From: Arthrobacter sp. B3I9
GTDB taxonomy: Bacteria; Actinomycetota; Actinomycetes; Actinomycetales; Micrococcaceae
NCBI RefSeq assembly: GCF_030816935.1
Contig: NZ_JAUSYO010000001.1
Location: 682,001 to 746,000 of the forward strand
Length of the DNA stretch: 64,000 nucleotides
Reading direction: 5' to 3'
The position numbers and the translations under genes were made by a program. The first letter of the stretch is position 1. Each line of letters begins with the position of its first letter. Shown here in pieces: positions 9,476 to 18,677 of the stretch. The notes under the pieces are model-generated. The model made no database searches. It had not been told where the DNA came from and was given only the letters and a program-made list of their open reading frames with translations.

Positions 9476-11761
9476 GTGCTTCGGCGAATAGAAAATATCA
9501 AGAACGTAGGGCTCTTTAGTGACGCAAGTGCTGCTAGTCACAAACTGCAGCAAGTGACTCTTGTGTATGCAGGGAACGGCAGAGGAAAATCTACTCTCAC
9601 GAGTGTTTTGCGATCCGTGGGTACTGGCGACTCGTCACTCGTTAGCGAGCGCCAGACGATCGATACCACAAAGAACCCTGAGGTTGGGCTGCAATTTGAG
9701 TCTGGCCATCCGGTAAAATACTCAAACGGATCATGGAGCGAACGGCGCTCTGAAATTCAGCTCTTTGACACGACGTTCATCGAACAGAATGTCTATTCGG
9801 GAGCCGAAATTACTGCGGAGCATCGCAAGAACCTCTTGGACTTCGCCATAGGTGACAACGCAGTGCAAAGTCGCAAGAAAGAGGAGGTCGCAGTTGCGTG
9901 CCAGCAATCTGCAACTGCTTCCATCAAGAGTCTAACTCTACAACTCACGCCCTACCTTAAAGGAATGCATCTGCCTGTGTTCAGGTCCTTGAAGGCTCCT
10001 CTTGATGCAGCCCTGCAGCGGAAGGATCTCGAGGGGCGGCGGGCGAACGCAATGCGTGCGGGAGCAATTACATCTCAAACCCTTCCCGATAACCTAAGTA
10101 TACCCGCCTTGAACATTGACGAAATCTTTGAAGTTCTGAACCTTACGCTTGATGATATTCACGCCGAAGCCGAAGAGCTTGTTTCCGCTCACATCCACAC
10201 ACTTAGAGGCGAAAATGTTAGTGAATGGCTAAGCCACGGTAAAGAGCTTGATGATCAAACTCATTGTCCCTATTGCGGACAGTCAACTAAAGACGTGCCG
10301 CTAATCAAAATGTATCAGACGCATTTCAATGCATCCTATCTTGTCCTTAAAGAGCGCGTCGCCCATGCGTCACATGATATAGCGACGGGCACTTCTGTTG
10401 CCATCGTTGAACAGCTGGTAGAGCAGCGAAATCGCGCAAATGAGCGTCTTGTTGCCTGGAAGCCTTATGTCGACATCGAGGAACTGGCATCTGAACCGGA
10501 TGAACTAGCAGTGGCAACGCTGCTAAATTTGCAGGACCTTTTGGTTGGTCTTATATCCAAAAAGTCCTTGGCGCCCACAGACCTGCTTGGAGATGAAGGA
10601 GAACGAGCAGAAGCAGTTCGGTTGTGGGAGCAATTTACGGCGATCTACTCCGATCAGAATGAACTGATTCAATCCTGTCTGCAGCAGATTGAGGGGTACA
10701 AGGGAGATCTCGAGAATGAAGATATTTCCCAACTTGATGCTGAATTGGCTCGCTTGGACCTTGCAGAAACGCGATTTTCGAAGCCGGTCGTAGATCTCTT
10801 CAATGAGCTACGGGACGCGGAAGCTTCATTGAAAGAGGCTGAAGCCGCCAAGCGAGCTGCACGGGAAGATCTTACAGCTGTGATGACGCAAACCCTGACG
10901 CAGTACCGTATTGACATCAACAAGCACCTGGCCAACCTTGGGGCTGCATTTGCAATTGATGAGATAAAGACCAACTTCCTCGGTGGAGCACCAAGGACTG
11001 ACTATGGAATCACGTTGCGCGGTAAGTCGGTCAAACTGGCGGGCGGCAAACCGACCTTTGCAACAGCGCTCAGCGAAGGCGACAAGAGGACGCTCGCCTT
11101 TGCGTTCTTCATGGCATCGATGTTGGCGGCACCGGACTTGCAGAATCGAGTAGTTGTCATTGACGATCCAGTGAGTAGCCTCGACCGCTCAAGGAGGGCC
11201 TACACAACTGGACTGTTGGTTGAGTTGTCTGCAAAATGCGCCCAGCTCATTTTGCTTGCACATGACCCTAGCTTTCTTCGTGAAACTCAAAGTGCGATCA
11301 GGAAAATCAAACCTACCCCGCCAGGTATGATTACCCTTCAAATTCGGCGTGTAACGAGTGCTTATTCCAACTTTAGTGCGGTTGATCTGGACCGTGAGTG
11401 CGAGACTCCCTTTTACACCAACTATCGTGTTGTGGACGAGTACGTAGATGGAAAGCATGCCGATGTCCGAGGTGCCGCGACTGCCTTGAGGCCACTATTA
11501 GAGGGACACCTTCACCGTCGGTTCCCCGGAAAGCTGCCCAGCGACTTGACTTTGGGGCTCGTGCTGAACGAGATAGATTCGGCGGTCAGCCCGAGTCCTC
11601 TGGTATGTCTTCAGCCACAGATCAAGGAGCTTCGGGAATTGAACGCTTTTGCGGGTAAGTTCCATCACGACACAAATCCTGGCTTTCACGCTGAATTACC
11701 TGACCCAGATGCGGTAGTAGCGTTCGGACGGCGCACCCTCACCGTGCTGCACGGAGGTTAG
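9476..11761 (+). CDS. AAA family ATPase, RloC/PrrC-like candidate defence nuclease
   Basis: Protein of 761 residues. Walker A GNGRGKST lies at about residues 33-40, CPYCGQ at 264-269, the ABC-type signature LSEGDKRTLAF near 535, Walker B VVVIDDPVSSLD near 560, and LLAHDPSF as switch region. The middle is helical and coiled-coil-like around CPYC, as in the zinc hook of RloC and Rad50. The C-terminal 150 residues carry R672-x3-E676-x-H678 and a later FHHD, compatible with the HEPN-type anticodon-nuclease domain of PrrC/RloC; this assignment is inference. The GTG start has GGGG upstream. Codon use is more A+T-rich than all neighbours, which suggests transfer. No restriction-modification genes are adjacent. 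A plain SMC-like repair ATPase is the alternative. Confidence 0.85.
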   Translation: MLRRIENIKNVGLFSDASAASHKLQQVTLVYAGNGRGKSTLTSVLRSVGTGDSSLVSERQTIDTTKNPEVGLQFESGHPVKYSNGSWSERRSEIQLFDTTFIEQNVYSGAEITAEHRKNLLDFAIGDNAVQSRKKEEVAVACQQSATASIKSLTLQLTPYLKGMHLPVFRSLKAPLDAALQRKDLEGRRANAMRAGAITSQTLPDNLSIPALNIDEIFEVLNLTLDDIHAEAEELVSAHIHTLRGENVSEWLSHGKELDDQTHCPYCGQSTKDVPLIKMYQTHFNASYLVLKERVAHASHDIATGTSVAIVEQLVEQRNRANERLVAWKPYVDIEELASEPDELAVATLLNLQDLLVGLISKKSLAPTDLLGDEGERAEAVRLWEQFTAIYSDQNELIQSCLQQIEGYKGDLENEDISQLDAELARLDLAETRFSKPVVDLFNELRDAEASLKEAEAAKRAAREDLTAVMTQTLTQYRIDINKHLANLGAAFAIDEIKTNFLGGAPRTDYGITLRGKSVKLAGGKPTFATALSEGDKRTLAFAFFMASMLAAPDLQNRVVVIDDPVSSLDRSRRAYTTGLLVELSAKCAQLILLAHDPSFLRETQSAIRKIKPTPPGMITLQIRRVTSAYSNFSAVDLDRECETPFYTNYRVVDEYVDGKHADVRGAATALRPLLEGHLHRRFPGKLPSDLTLGLVLNEIDSAVSPSPLVCLQPQIKELRELNAFAGKFHHDTNPGFHAELPDPDAVVAFGRRTLTVLHGG

Positions 11762-11765
11762 GAGC

Positions 11766-11841
11766 GGCCAGCGGGGGCGCGCGCTGGCCGTCCTTGGCTA
11801 TCTCAGGAGGGAACGACAGCGGGCGTCGAGCTGTCGTTCCC
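11766..11841 (+). terminator. two consecutive hairpins after the AAA ATPase gene
   Basis: A perfect 8-bp stem (GGCCAGCG/CGCTGGCC, 11766-11789) begins 4 bases after the stop codon. A perfect 12-bp stem (GGGAACGACAGC/GCTGTCGTTCCC, 11809-11841, 9-nt loop) follows. There is no T-tract, as is common for actinobacterial terminators. Confidence 0.6.
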
Positions 11842-12529
11842 CCCTACAGTTGGACCATCGCGGGAGCAGCCGGAAACCCAGCTTGCCGCGCCGGTAGAGC
11901 CCGGGCTGGAAATCGGACAGCGGCCTCCGGCTTGTGAATCCCTAGCCGGAGTCGCTTCCGTACGGGACTTGAACGTTGCTTCTGCGGGGGAGGCGCCCCC
12001 GGAGTTCAGCTCGGCCCTTGGTGACAGCTGTCAACCGAACACCGCCTGCCCGTTTCGCCACGTCTCAAGTCACGCTGTCCCAACTGCTATCCTCGTCGAC
12101 CCACTCAAAGGTTGGGAGGGCGATTTAGCCCTGAGCAAGGGCGGGCGACTGATCTTCCGCTGTCGATATAGCAGAGGCCGAATCCGACCTGGCTGGAACA
12201 ATAGCCACTTGCGTGCCCGCGTGGCGACCGCCCGCGGTTGCCCTCCAACCGCGGGCATAGAGGACATCGACCGAGAGCCGGCGAGCCGTTCAGCCTGGAC
12301 CCACCCCCCGTCGGAGAGATGCAGAGCCGGGAACCGCCGCGGCAACACGGTGCCCACCGGGGAGCGTCCGGCTGCGCACAAACGGATTAGGCCAAGCCAA
12401 TATCCACCAGTCCTCCGCTCGCAACAGATAGTGCTGACGACTGCGGGACCAGTGCTCTGGCGTGCGAGATCAATGCCCGAGGCCACTTAGTTGCGGCCCA
12501 AAAGCAGGGAGCAGTCAAGCGATTTGCTG
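11842..12529. other. stretch without recognisable gene
   Basis: About 690 bases. Open frames exist on both strands (11969-12490 plus, 12070-12486 minus), but they overlap each other, lack ribosome binding sites, and their products resemble no family and have atypical composition. I read the stretch as non-coding or decayed sequence between the ATPase gene and the next minus-strand gene. Confidence 0.4.
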
Positions 12530-13213
12530 CTAGCGCGCCCAGCCCCGTGGGATGGATCTGAGGAATTCATGAGAAATCTGGCGAACAGAGGCAGGAACCG
12601 GGCTGCTGAAAGGAGTCTCGTCTCCCGCCCCGACCGCTACCCACCCGGATGAGTTGGCCCGAGAGAGCCGGTGGTATGCCTCGTGAATCTCCGGATCCAC
12701 ATGTGCACCGCCATCCTGATTGCTGAGCGCGAGGACGAGATCGCGTCGTGAAAAGTCCGTTCGAAAACCATCACGGATGACCGTCATTGTCCACCACTCT
12801 TCAAACGGTAGACGCCTTCCGGCAGCTGGCTCTTGGCTCAGGCCGAAGGCCGTCGGCCTGTTAAGCCTGGTCCGGTGAGAATAGTCGTCGAGCACCGGCA
12901 AATATGAAGGGGCTGTGCGGCCTTCGTTGTCGATCACGGTGACTCTCTGCACTGTAAGGTTCGTGGTTGACGCCAGATTCGTGTCCAGCAGTTGCCCAGC
13001 AGTGTCGAGGAAAGGGATCTGCGATTTGACCCCGAGCTGCTCAAGGAGCGAGTGGCTCGACCTGGTGTCGTGAAGCAGCACTCGGATAGCCGTCGCTGCA
13101 AGTTTTGCGTAGGCGGACTTGCCCTTGTCGAACTCAGAGCAGGCAGTGCTCAGAAAACCGAGCTGTTCGGCTAGGTGAGCACGCAACTCGTCGTGTGTCT
13201 GTGGAATGCGCAT
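12530..13213 (-). CDS. hypothetical protein (227 aa)
   Basis: Unassigned soluble protein starting MRIPQTHDELRAH. A GTG 15 bases upstream is an equally possible start and neither has a good ribosome binding site. Features worth noting are an N-terminal helical part with LAATAIRVLLHD, a central segment ending RLPFEEWWTMTVI, and the motif FSRRDLVLALSNQDGGAHVD near residues 165-185, which looks like a conserved functional site. Composition and codon use are normal for the genome. It lies between the AAA ATPase island and two truncated genes. I do not know its function. Confidence 0.6.
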   Translation of the reverse strand: MRIPQTHDELRAHLAEQLGFLSTACSEFDKGKSAYAKLAATAIRVLLHDTRSSHSLLEQLGVKSQIPFLDTAGQLLDTNLASTTNLTVQRVTVIDNEGRTAPSYLPVLDDYSHRTRLNRPTAFGLSQEPAAGRRLPFEEWWTMTVIRDGFRTDFSRRDLVLALSNQDGGAHVDPEIHEAYHRLSRANSSGWVAVGAGDETPFSSPVPASVRQISHEFLRSIPRGWAR

Positions 13214-13515
13214 GATGAATTCTGACACGTGCGTCTGCAAGCGCTTGCCCCGCCCTCTACCCGGCCGGGTCGCGCCGGTCGCGATCCCTGGCATGGATGT
13301 TCGGCTTCAGCCGGACCCTCCTGCCCCAGCTCGAGCGGGCGCTGATTGCTGGCCACGACGTCGTCCTGCTCGAAGGGGACACGGCAAGACCGCAGTCCGG
13401 CGGATCGGAGAGCGCGAGCTGCATCAGAGTCTGTCGAATCCAGGCTGGATGCGATTCTTCTGGGCCGGGGTTCAGCATGCGCTCCGTTCTGCTGCTCGGC
13501 ATCTCAGACCTGCGC
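13214..13515. other. short stretch without supported gene
   Basis: About 300 bases between the hypothetical gene and the amidohydrolase remnant. Overlapping frames on both strands are open, but none shows a recognisable domain or ribosome binding site. It may be debris of the same rearrangement that truncated the two genes to the right. Confidence 0.3.
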
Positions 13516-13880
13516 TCAGGGGAGCGCGTACACACGGCGGGCGTTGTCGTGGGCGATGGGTTGCACGATCTTGCGGCCGTCCGCTTCTGAACAGTCTTCG
13601 TCGTCGATCCATTCGCCGACCACCTTGGTGATCGCGTTGCGCTTCAGTCGCGCTCCGAGGTAGAGAAGTTCGGCCGGGCCGAGCGCGTCGGAGGAGTACA
13701 GGATCTTCGTGAAGGGAGCCAGTTCGAACGAGCGGGCCACCAGATCCCGGGTTCGTGACCCGGTGAAGTTCAAAGCCAGGCCCACCTCCATGTAGACGTT
13801 TTCATAGGCGTGGGCCAATAGCCAGCCTCGCGCTCGGACGGATAGCAGTGGAGCATCATGATGGGTGTGTCCCGGATTCC
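13516..13880 (-). pseudogene. amidohydrolase C-terminal remnant, frameshifted
   Basis: About 120 codons of a metal-dependent amidohydrolase (amidohydrolase_2 type). Reading on the minus strand, TPIMMLHCYPSEREAGY is in one frame and HAYENVYMEVGLALNF continues in another; adding one base near 13817 restores the reading (GYLAHAYENV). The remainder reads YSSDALGPAELLYLG and ends NARRVYALP, the normal C-terminus. The N-terminal barrel half, including the first HxH motif, is missing. The truncation point (about 13880) coincides with the truncated 5' end of the divergent phosphotransferase remnant, so one deletion may have removed both 5' halves. Confidence 0.7.
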
Positions 13881-14240
13881 CCCGCCAGAGCCTGGCATGG
13901 TGTGGCGATGATGATCCACGGGGACCTCCACCCTGGCAACATCCTGCGGGCAGACGACGGCGCTCTCGCCGGCGTGATCGATTTGGGCGACGTCGGGGCT
14001 GGCGATCCGGCGGTCGATCTTGCCGTGGGGTGGCTGATGTTCGACGCCGGCACTCGCCACCGCTTCATGGGCGCCTTTGGCTCCGCAGTTGAAGGCGACA
14101 CCTGGATGAGTGCCCGCGGGTGGGCTCTCATCCTGTCCACCGCCATGATGAGCAACTCCGACGATAATCCGCGGATGTTCACCGTAGGAAAGTTTGGGAT
14201 CAGACAGATCCTGGATGAAGGCCTTCGCCTCCAACTCTGA
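13881..14240 (+). pseudogene. APH-family phosphotransferase C-terminal remnant
   Basis: About 119 codons of an aminoglycoside-phosphotransferase-fold enzyme. The catalytic loop HGDLHPGNILR and the metal-binding segment VIDLGDVGAGDPAVDLA are perfect, and the helix-rich end (WALILSTAMMSNSDD, FGIRQILDE) is intact, but the entire N-terminal nucleotide-binding lobe (about 180 residues) is absent. Family similarity fades at ARAWHGV close to 13881. An ATG at 13848 is in frame, yet the leading residues belong to the antisense amidohydrolase remnant. A functional product is unlikely. Confidence 0.7.
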
Positions 14241-14280
14241 GGCCTGCTTTATTGTCAGGGGCTCCTGTCATGCTGTGGGT

Positions 14281-15759
14281 ATGGAAGGCAGAGCAGCTGC
14301 GGAGACGTTGGAGGCCATAGAGGCCTCCCTTGCCAGGTTGTCTGCATTTGCGGCCCGGGGAGCCGCGAATGCGCCTTCGACTCGCGTTGACCCTCTTCGG
14401 GACGAAGCGGATGCGTGCCTCGACGGTATGGCTGAGGTGGCCAGCATGGAATCCAAGCTGGCCGCGCTGAAAGTGCACTTCGCCGCCCGATATGCCCGCG
14501 TTGCCGCCGCCATGGCGGACCCAGCCGCCTCCCCGCAGGAGCGCACCGCCCAGGAAATGGCGGTGACAGCAGAGGTGGCCTGTGCCCTAACCGTGAGCGA
14601 ACGATCGGCGGCCGCCCTCCTAGCGGAGTCAGCCACCCTGACCACCGGGTTGCCCCTGACTCTGTCTGCGCTGCAGGCGGGAACCATGTCATGGCAACAC
14701 GCGCGGGTGATGATTGAGGAAACGTCTGGTCTGGACCCCGCCGGGACGGCTGCTCTGGAGGCTCATTTCCTGGATCCAGAAGCTCCCTCTGCCGCGCGTG
14801 GCTGCCCGGCGGGTGAGCTGGTGCCGGGCAGGTTCCGGGCCAAAGCGCGCAAATGGCGTGAGCTGCACCATCCCGTAAGTATCGAAACGCGCCACCGCAG
14901 GGGTGCAGAGGACCGCCGGCTGGAATTCGTGCCGGACCGGGACGGCATGGCCTGGATCTCGGCCTATCTGCCTGCTGATGTCGCGGTGGCTGCATGGTCC
15001 CGAGTCACGGAGGCGGCGCGTGCCCTGCAGGGGCCGAATGAACCCCGGACCCTGACCCAGCTCCGTGCGGACGTCGCCGCTGACTGGCTGGTGGCGGGGG
15101 TGGCGGAAGGAACTCCCTCACCCAAGGCGCAGGTCCTGGTGACCGTGCCGGTGCTGTCTCTTTTGGGCGCTGGGACGGAACCGGCCACGCTGGACGGGTA
15201 TGGTCCCGTTCCGCCGAGCATCGCGCGCCGGCTCGTGGGGGATGGCGCCGGATCGTTCCTGCGTGTGCTGACCGACCCGCGCAGCGGAGCGCCGCTGGAG
15301 ATCGGGCGCACGAGCTACCGGGTTCCGAAGGCGATGCGCCAATGGTTGCGGCTTCGGGACGGCCGGTGCCCTTTTCCGGGCTGCAACAACCATTCCCTGG
15401 ATAACGAAGCGGATCATCTGTTGGCGTGGTCCGGGGGAGGCGGGACCGGCATCACGAACCTGGGCCAGCCATGCCGGCGGCACCACCGGCTCAGACACAC
15501 CACAGCATGGAGGCCGGTTGACGCGACCCGGGACCAGCCACCCGGTTGGATCTCGCCTGCGGGACGCTCCTATCCCAGCGAACAACAAGACTGGGAACCA
15601 CCGCACTGGCCGCAGCACCTCGGCCACGCAGACGAAAGCCGCGAGTTGGAACCGCCCGACTGGCTCGACGAATTTGCCGGCGCCGTCGGAACCGGAGAGA
15701 CCGGGCAGCCATTGCCTGTGGATCCCTTTCCTGAGTGGGAACTGTTCATCGCGGCGTAG
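14281..15759 (+). CDS. DUF222 / HNH endonuclease domain protein
   Basis: Protein of 492 residues starting MEGRAAAETLEAIEASL. The N-terminal two thirds are the helical DUF222 domain common in multiple copies in Actinobacteria; the C-terminal part carries the HNH nuclease: CPFPGC (first zinc Cys pair), DNEADHLLAWSGGG (the catalytic His region) and CRRHHRLRH. After it comes a 90-residue Trp/Pro-rich acidic tail. An upstream in-frame ATG at 14194 would overlap the phosphotransferase remnant and is less likely. The biological role of these proteins is not established; they are often found in mobile or variable regions, as here. Confidence 0.88.
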   Translation: MEGRAAAETLEAIEASLARLSAFAARGAANAPSTRVDPLRDEADACLDGMAEVASMESKLAALKVHFAARYARVAAAMADPAASPQERTAQEMAVTAEVACALTVSERSAAALLAESATLTTGLPLTLSALQAGTMSWQHARVMIEETSGLDPAGTAALEAHFLDPEAPSAARGCPAGELVPGRFRAKARKWRELHHPVSIETRHRRGAEDRRLEFVPDRDGMAWISAYLPADVAVAAWSRVTEAARALQGPNEPRTLTQLRADVAADWLVAGVAEGTPSPKAQVLVTVPVLSLLGAGTEPATLDGYGPVPPSIARRLVGDGAGSFLRVLTDPRSGAPLEIGRTSYRVPKAMRQWLRLRDGRCPFPGCNNHSLDNEADHLLAWSGGGGTGITNLGQPCRRHHRLRHTTAWRPVDATRDQPPGWISPAGRSYPSEQQDWEPPHWPQHLGHADESRELEPPDWLDEFAGAVGTGETGQPLPVDPFPEWELFIAA

Positions 15760-15811
15760 GATCGGCGCTCCATGTTCCTGCCAATGGCTTCGCCCTCCAT
15801 CACCTTCCTGC

Positions 15812-15919
15812 TCAGCTGACGGCGCGGGAGACGGCTTCGCTCAAACGCAAGCGGACGAGCTGCACGATCAGGCGGGCGTCCGCCTCGGGGCAGTCGTCGT
15901 GCCAACCGTAGTTCCCCAT
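15812..15919 (-). CDS. possible small protein (35 aa)
   Basis: A 35-codon minus-strand frame starting MGNYGWHDDCPEADARL and ending in SRAVS. Third positions are almost all G or C and the helix is amphipathic, which looks like real coding sequence. There is no clear ribosome binding site, and it could be the tail of a decayed larger gene. It is divergent from the NIF3-like gene. Confidence 0.35.
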   Translation of the reverse strand: MGNYGWHDDCPEADARLIVQLVRLRLSEAVSRAVS

Positions 15920-15934
15920 GCCAGACTTTCAGCC

Positions 15935-16282
15935 ATGGAGCCCATGGATTGTCTGGTCATTTACGTCCCCACCGCAGCCGCGCCCGCTGTCCGGCAGGCC
16001 ATTGGCGACGCCGGGGCGGGCAGTTTGGGCAATTACTCGCACTGCTCGTTCAGTCTTGAAGGCACCGGGCGGTTTACGCCGCTGCCGGGCGCGAACCCGA
16101 CGGTCGGCGTCGTCAATTCGCCCGAGGAGGTGCCGGAAACCCGGATTGAGGCCGTTTATCCGCGCTCCCAGCGCAACGCCATCGTCGCTGCCGCACTGTC
16201 GGTGCACCCGTACGAGACGCCTGCCTTTATGACCTTCCCTATCGATGCCAGCCTGCCGGACGGCACGGGCACCGAAACCTAG
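15935..16282 (+). CDS. NIF3-like C-terminal-domain protein (115 aa)
   Basis: Small protein with the alpha/beta domain that is inserted in YqfO/NIF3 proteins and also occurs alone (PII/CutA-like fold). It reads CLVIYVPTAAAPAVRQAI, then GAGSLGNYSHCSFSLEGTG, VNSPEEVPETRIEAVYP and ends in LSVHPYETPAF, all signatures of that domain. The metal-binding NIF3 halves are absent, so it is the stand-alone form, length about 105-115 residues as usual. Function is unknown; such proteins may bind small ligands. The ATG at 15935 or the next at 15944 could be used; neither has a strong ribosome binding site. Confidence 0.8.
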   Translation: MEPMDCLVIYVPTAAAPAVRQAIGDAGAGSLGNYSHCSFSLEGTGRFTPLPGANPTVGVVNSPEEVPETRIEAVYPRSQRNAIVAAALSVHPYETPAFMTFPIDASLPDGTGTET

Positions 16283-16306
16283 CGGCTGTTCGCCATTGCC
16301 CCCGGG

Positions 16307-16345
16307 TACGCGGCGCAGTTCGTGGCGCCGGTGGCGGAGGCTTAG
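16307..16345 (+). repeat. 39-bp remnant matching the ABC exporter gene 3' end
   Basis: This segment matches 9088-9126, the last 13 codons of the second ABC exporter gene including the stop, with only 3 mismatches, all in the third base or a conservative change (AAQFVAPVAEA versus AAQFVAPVAEV). It lies just behind the NIF3-like gene with no transporter gene in front of it. Confidence 0.75.
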
Positions 16346-16490
16346 GAGTCCGGCGCCATCGTTGGACCGGCTGGCGCGGAATTGCAACCAGCCCGGCATA
16401 AGGTGGGTCTGCCGGCAAGTTGAAGAGCCCGGGCCGGAAATTGCCTGACGGCTCGCGCCCCCGATCTCCCGAAGGATGGAAGAACACACC

Positions 16491-17699
16491 ATGTCCGCTG
16501 CCACCACCCGGAACGCGCCGGACCGCACCGCCAGGATCGGGTTCGCCTTCATCGGCGTTCTGCTCATCGCAGTTAACCTTCGGGTGTCCTTCGTCAGCGT
16601 GGGCCCGGTACTTGCCAACATCAGCAGCGACCTTGCATTATCGAGCGCCGCAGCAGGGTTCCTCACAGGCCTTCCGCTCATTGCCTTCGCTCTCTTCTCA
16701 CCCGTGGCGCCCGGCTTCGCAACCCGTCTGGGGCTCGACCGCGCACTGTGGATCTCCCTGCTGATCCTCGCCTCCGGCATTGTGCTTCGCTCCTTGCCTT
16801 TGCCGGGCTTCCTTTGGGCGGGCACCGCACTTATCGGCCTGGCTATCGCATTCCTCAATGTCTTAGTGCCCTCCCTTGTAAAGCGGGACTTTCCGATGCG
16901 GGTCAGCCAGATCACCGGAAGCTACACCGCAACACAGGCTGCCTTCGCCGCAATCGGCGCCGGCGTCGTCGTTCCCGTGGCAGAAACGTCCCCGTCGGGA
17001 TGGCGCCTTGCCCTCGGAATCTGGGTGGGGCTGGCTCTGATCGCCATGGCGGTGCTCCTGCCGTGGCTGCGCCGGCACAAGTCAGGCACAGCGCGCGCCG
17101 CCACGGCGGAGGTTTCCTACCGGTCGCCATGGACGTCCGCCCTGGGCTGGCAGGTGACCATCTTCATGGGACTACAATCGATCGCCTTCTACGTCTTGAT
17201 GGCATGGCTGCCCACCATCGAACAAAGCCAGGGTATTCCCGCCACCACTGCGGGCATCCACCTGTCCTTATTCCTGCTCATCAGCGTGTTCGCCAGCCTT
17301 GCCGCAGGAGGAATCCTTCACCGCGGTTCGGACCAGCGGCTTGTATCTTTCACGAGCAGCGGGCTCATGTTCGTGACGTTTCTCGGGCTGGCACTTGCGC
17401 CGGACCTCGTATTGCTGTGGGTCCTACTCGGGGCAGTGGGGTGCGGGAGCAGCATTGTCATCGCCCTGTCCCTGTTCAGCCTCCGGACCACGAACTACCC
17501 GCAGGCAGCGTCATTGTCCGGTATGGCACAATCCGTCGGCTACGGCCTAGCTGCAGTGGGGCCGGTAATGTTCGGCGCCCTCCGCGATGCAAGCGGAAGC
17601 TGGACGCTTCCGCTCCTGGTTACCGCGGCCATAATGGCGGTTCTCGCCGTCACCGGGGTTCTTGCCGGGCGTGACCGGGTCATCAGCGGTCCATCGTGA
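16491..17699 (+). CDS. MFS transporter, CynX/NimT-like
   Basis: Major facilitator protein of 402 residues with 12 predicted membrane helices. The first helix contains LLIAVNLRVSFVSVGPVL, which resembles the cyanate/2-nitroimidazole (CynX/NimT) branch, where an Arg in TM1 follows the Asn. The loop 2-3 motif GFATRLGLDRALW is a diverged form of the MFS motif A. The ATG at 16491 has GGAAG 8 bases upstream, better than the ATG at 16476. It is convergent with the LssY-like gene (13-bp gap). No cyanase or nitroreductase gene is nearby, so the substrate is open. Confidence 0.85.
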   Translation: MSAATTRNAPDRTARIGFAFIGVLLIAVNLRVSFVSVGPVLANISSDLALSSAAAGFLTGLPLIAFALFSPVAPGFATRLGLDRALWISLLILASGIVLRSLPLPGFLWAGTALIGLAIAFLNVLVPSLVKRDFPMRVSQITGSYTATQAAFAAIGAGVVVPVAETSPSGWRLALGIWVGLALIAMAVLLPWLRRHKSGTARAATAEVSYRSPWTSALGWQVTIFMGLQSIAFYVLMAWLPTIEQSQGIPATTAGIHLSLFLLISVFASLAAGGILHRGSDQRLVSFTSSGLMFVTFLGLALAPDLVLLWVLLGAVGCGSSIVIALSLFSLRTTNYPQAASLSGMAQSVGYGLAAVGPVMFGALRDASGSWTLPLLVTAAIMAVLAVTGVLAGRDRVISGPS

Positions 17700-17712
17700 C
17701 GTAAGTTCCCTC

Positions 17713-18595
17713 TCAGGGTCCGGGAAATGCCCGGGCGTCCGGGCGGGGCTGGCCAAGGGAAATGATGGGGAGATCACCGTCTGTTTCGATGGCATCCCCG
17801 CCTCCGTTGCGGCTGTGATACCCGGTGGAAAAGTGCCGCACCACGTGTACGGCCGCTCCCGCCTCGCGCAGGACGCCGACAATGAGATCCCGTTCCTCAT
17901 CCGTATCACGGGCAATCTTGTGGGTGATCTGGAAGGTGAACAGCGAGAGGCCTACCCTGCGGTCGAATGTCGCCGCGCCCACCATGTCCACATCGAATCC
18001 GCCCGGCAATTTCCAATCAGGAGGGCAGATCCAAAACCGGACGTGATGGCGTTGGGCGGGGCTGCCGGCCACTTCCCGCTCGAATGCGAGATCCTGCCTT
18101 TGCTGGAACACGAACAGCGGGCTGACCGGAGCGCCGGGATAGCTCCTGTGCAGCAACGCGGCGCGGACGATGTGCCAGCTGCTCCGGAGCGTCACGGGAT
18201 CCGGTTCGCTCCATCCCGCCGACACCATTGACGACCGCAGCTGCTCCGGTGTCCCGACTACCGCGAGGTTGATGGGGTCCCCGAGCAAGCCGTCGGACGT
18301 GGTGGTCCTGCCGATGAAGTAGCTGGGAACGTAGATCCGGGCCAGCACCCTGTTGAGTCGCGGCAGCAGAACGTAGGAGGCCAGAACCCAGATGACCAGG
18401 AAAGGCCAAAGCTGGCGTCCGCCGTCGTCGATCTCTGCCAAAGCCAGCTGATAGACCACCCAGCCGACCAGAAGCGTCAGGACAAAGAAGAATCGCCCGC
18501 TGAGCCCACAAGAGGAAGGTCTCCGTCACGCTGGCCGACGGCGGACGCGGCAGCTTCATGTTCTCCGTCGGACCCGCGCTGTTCCTGTCGGTCAT
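17713..18595 (-). CDS. LssY C-terminal-domain membrane protein, frameshifted
   Basis: Membrane protein carrying the LssY_C domain: YVPSYFIGRTTTSDGLLGDP, an SSWHIVRAALL segment and the closing FSTGYHSRNGGGD. The natural N-terminus MTDRNSAGPTENMKLPRPP runs in a different frame as far as ETFLLW; removing one base in the GCTCAGCGGG stretch near 18500 joins it to SGRFFFVLTLLVGW, the first membrane helix. Without the correction a start within the helix (GTG 18459) would be needed. So the gene is either inactivated by one extra base or affected by a sequence error. Function of the family is not settled; it is often found with PAP2-type lipid phosphatases. Confidence 0.75.
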
Positions 18596-18677
18596 GGTCA
18601 CATTATGCGCGCGAAGGCCCGCCGTGGTGCTCTAGCGGCGCTGCGGGAGAAGACGCAGCCGCCCGCCGAACCGAAAG

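Noticed and set aside
11969..12490. 173-codon plus-strand open frame
   Set aside because: Overlapped by an equal minus-strand frame, no ribosome binding site, unusual composition and no domain.
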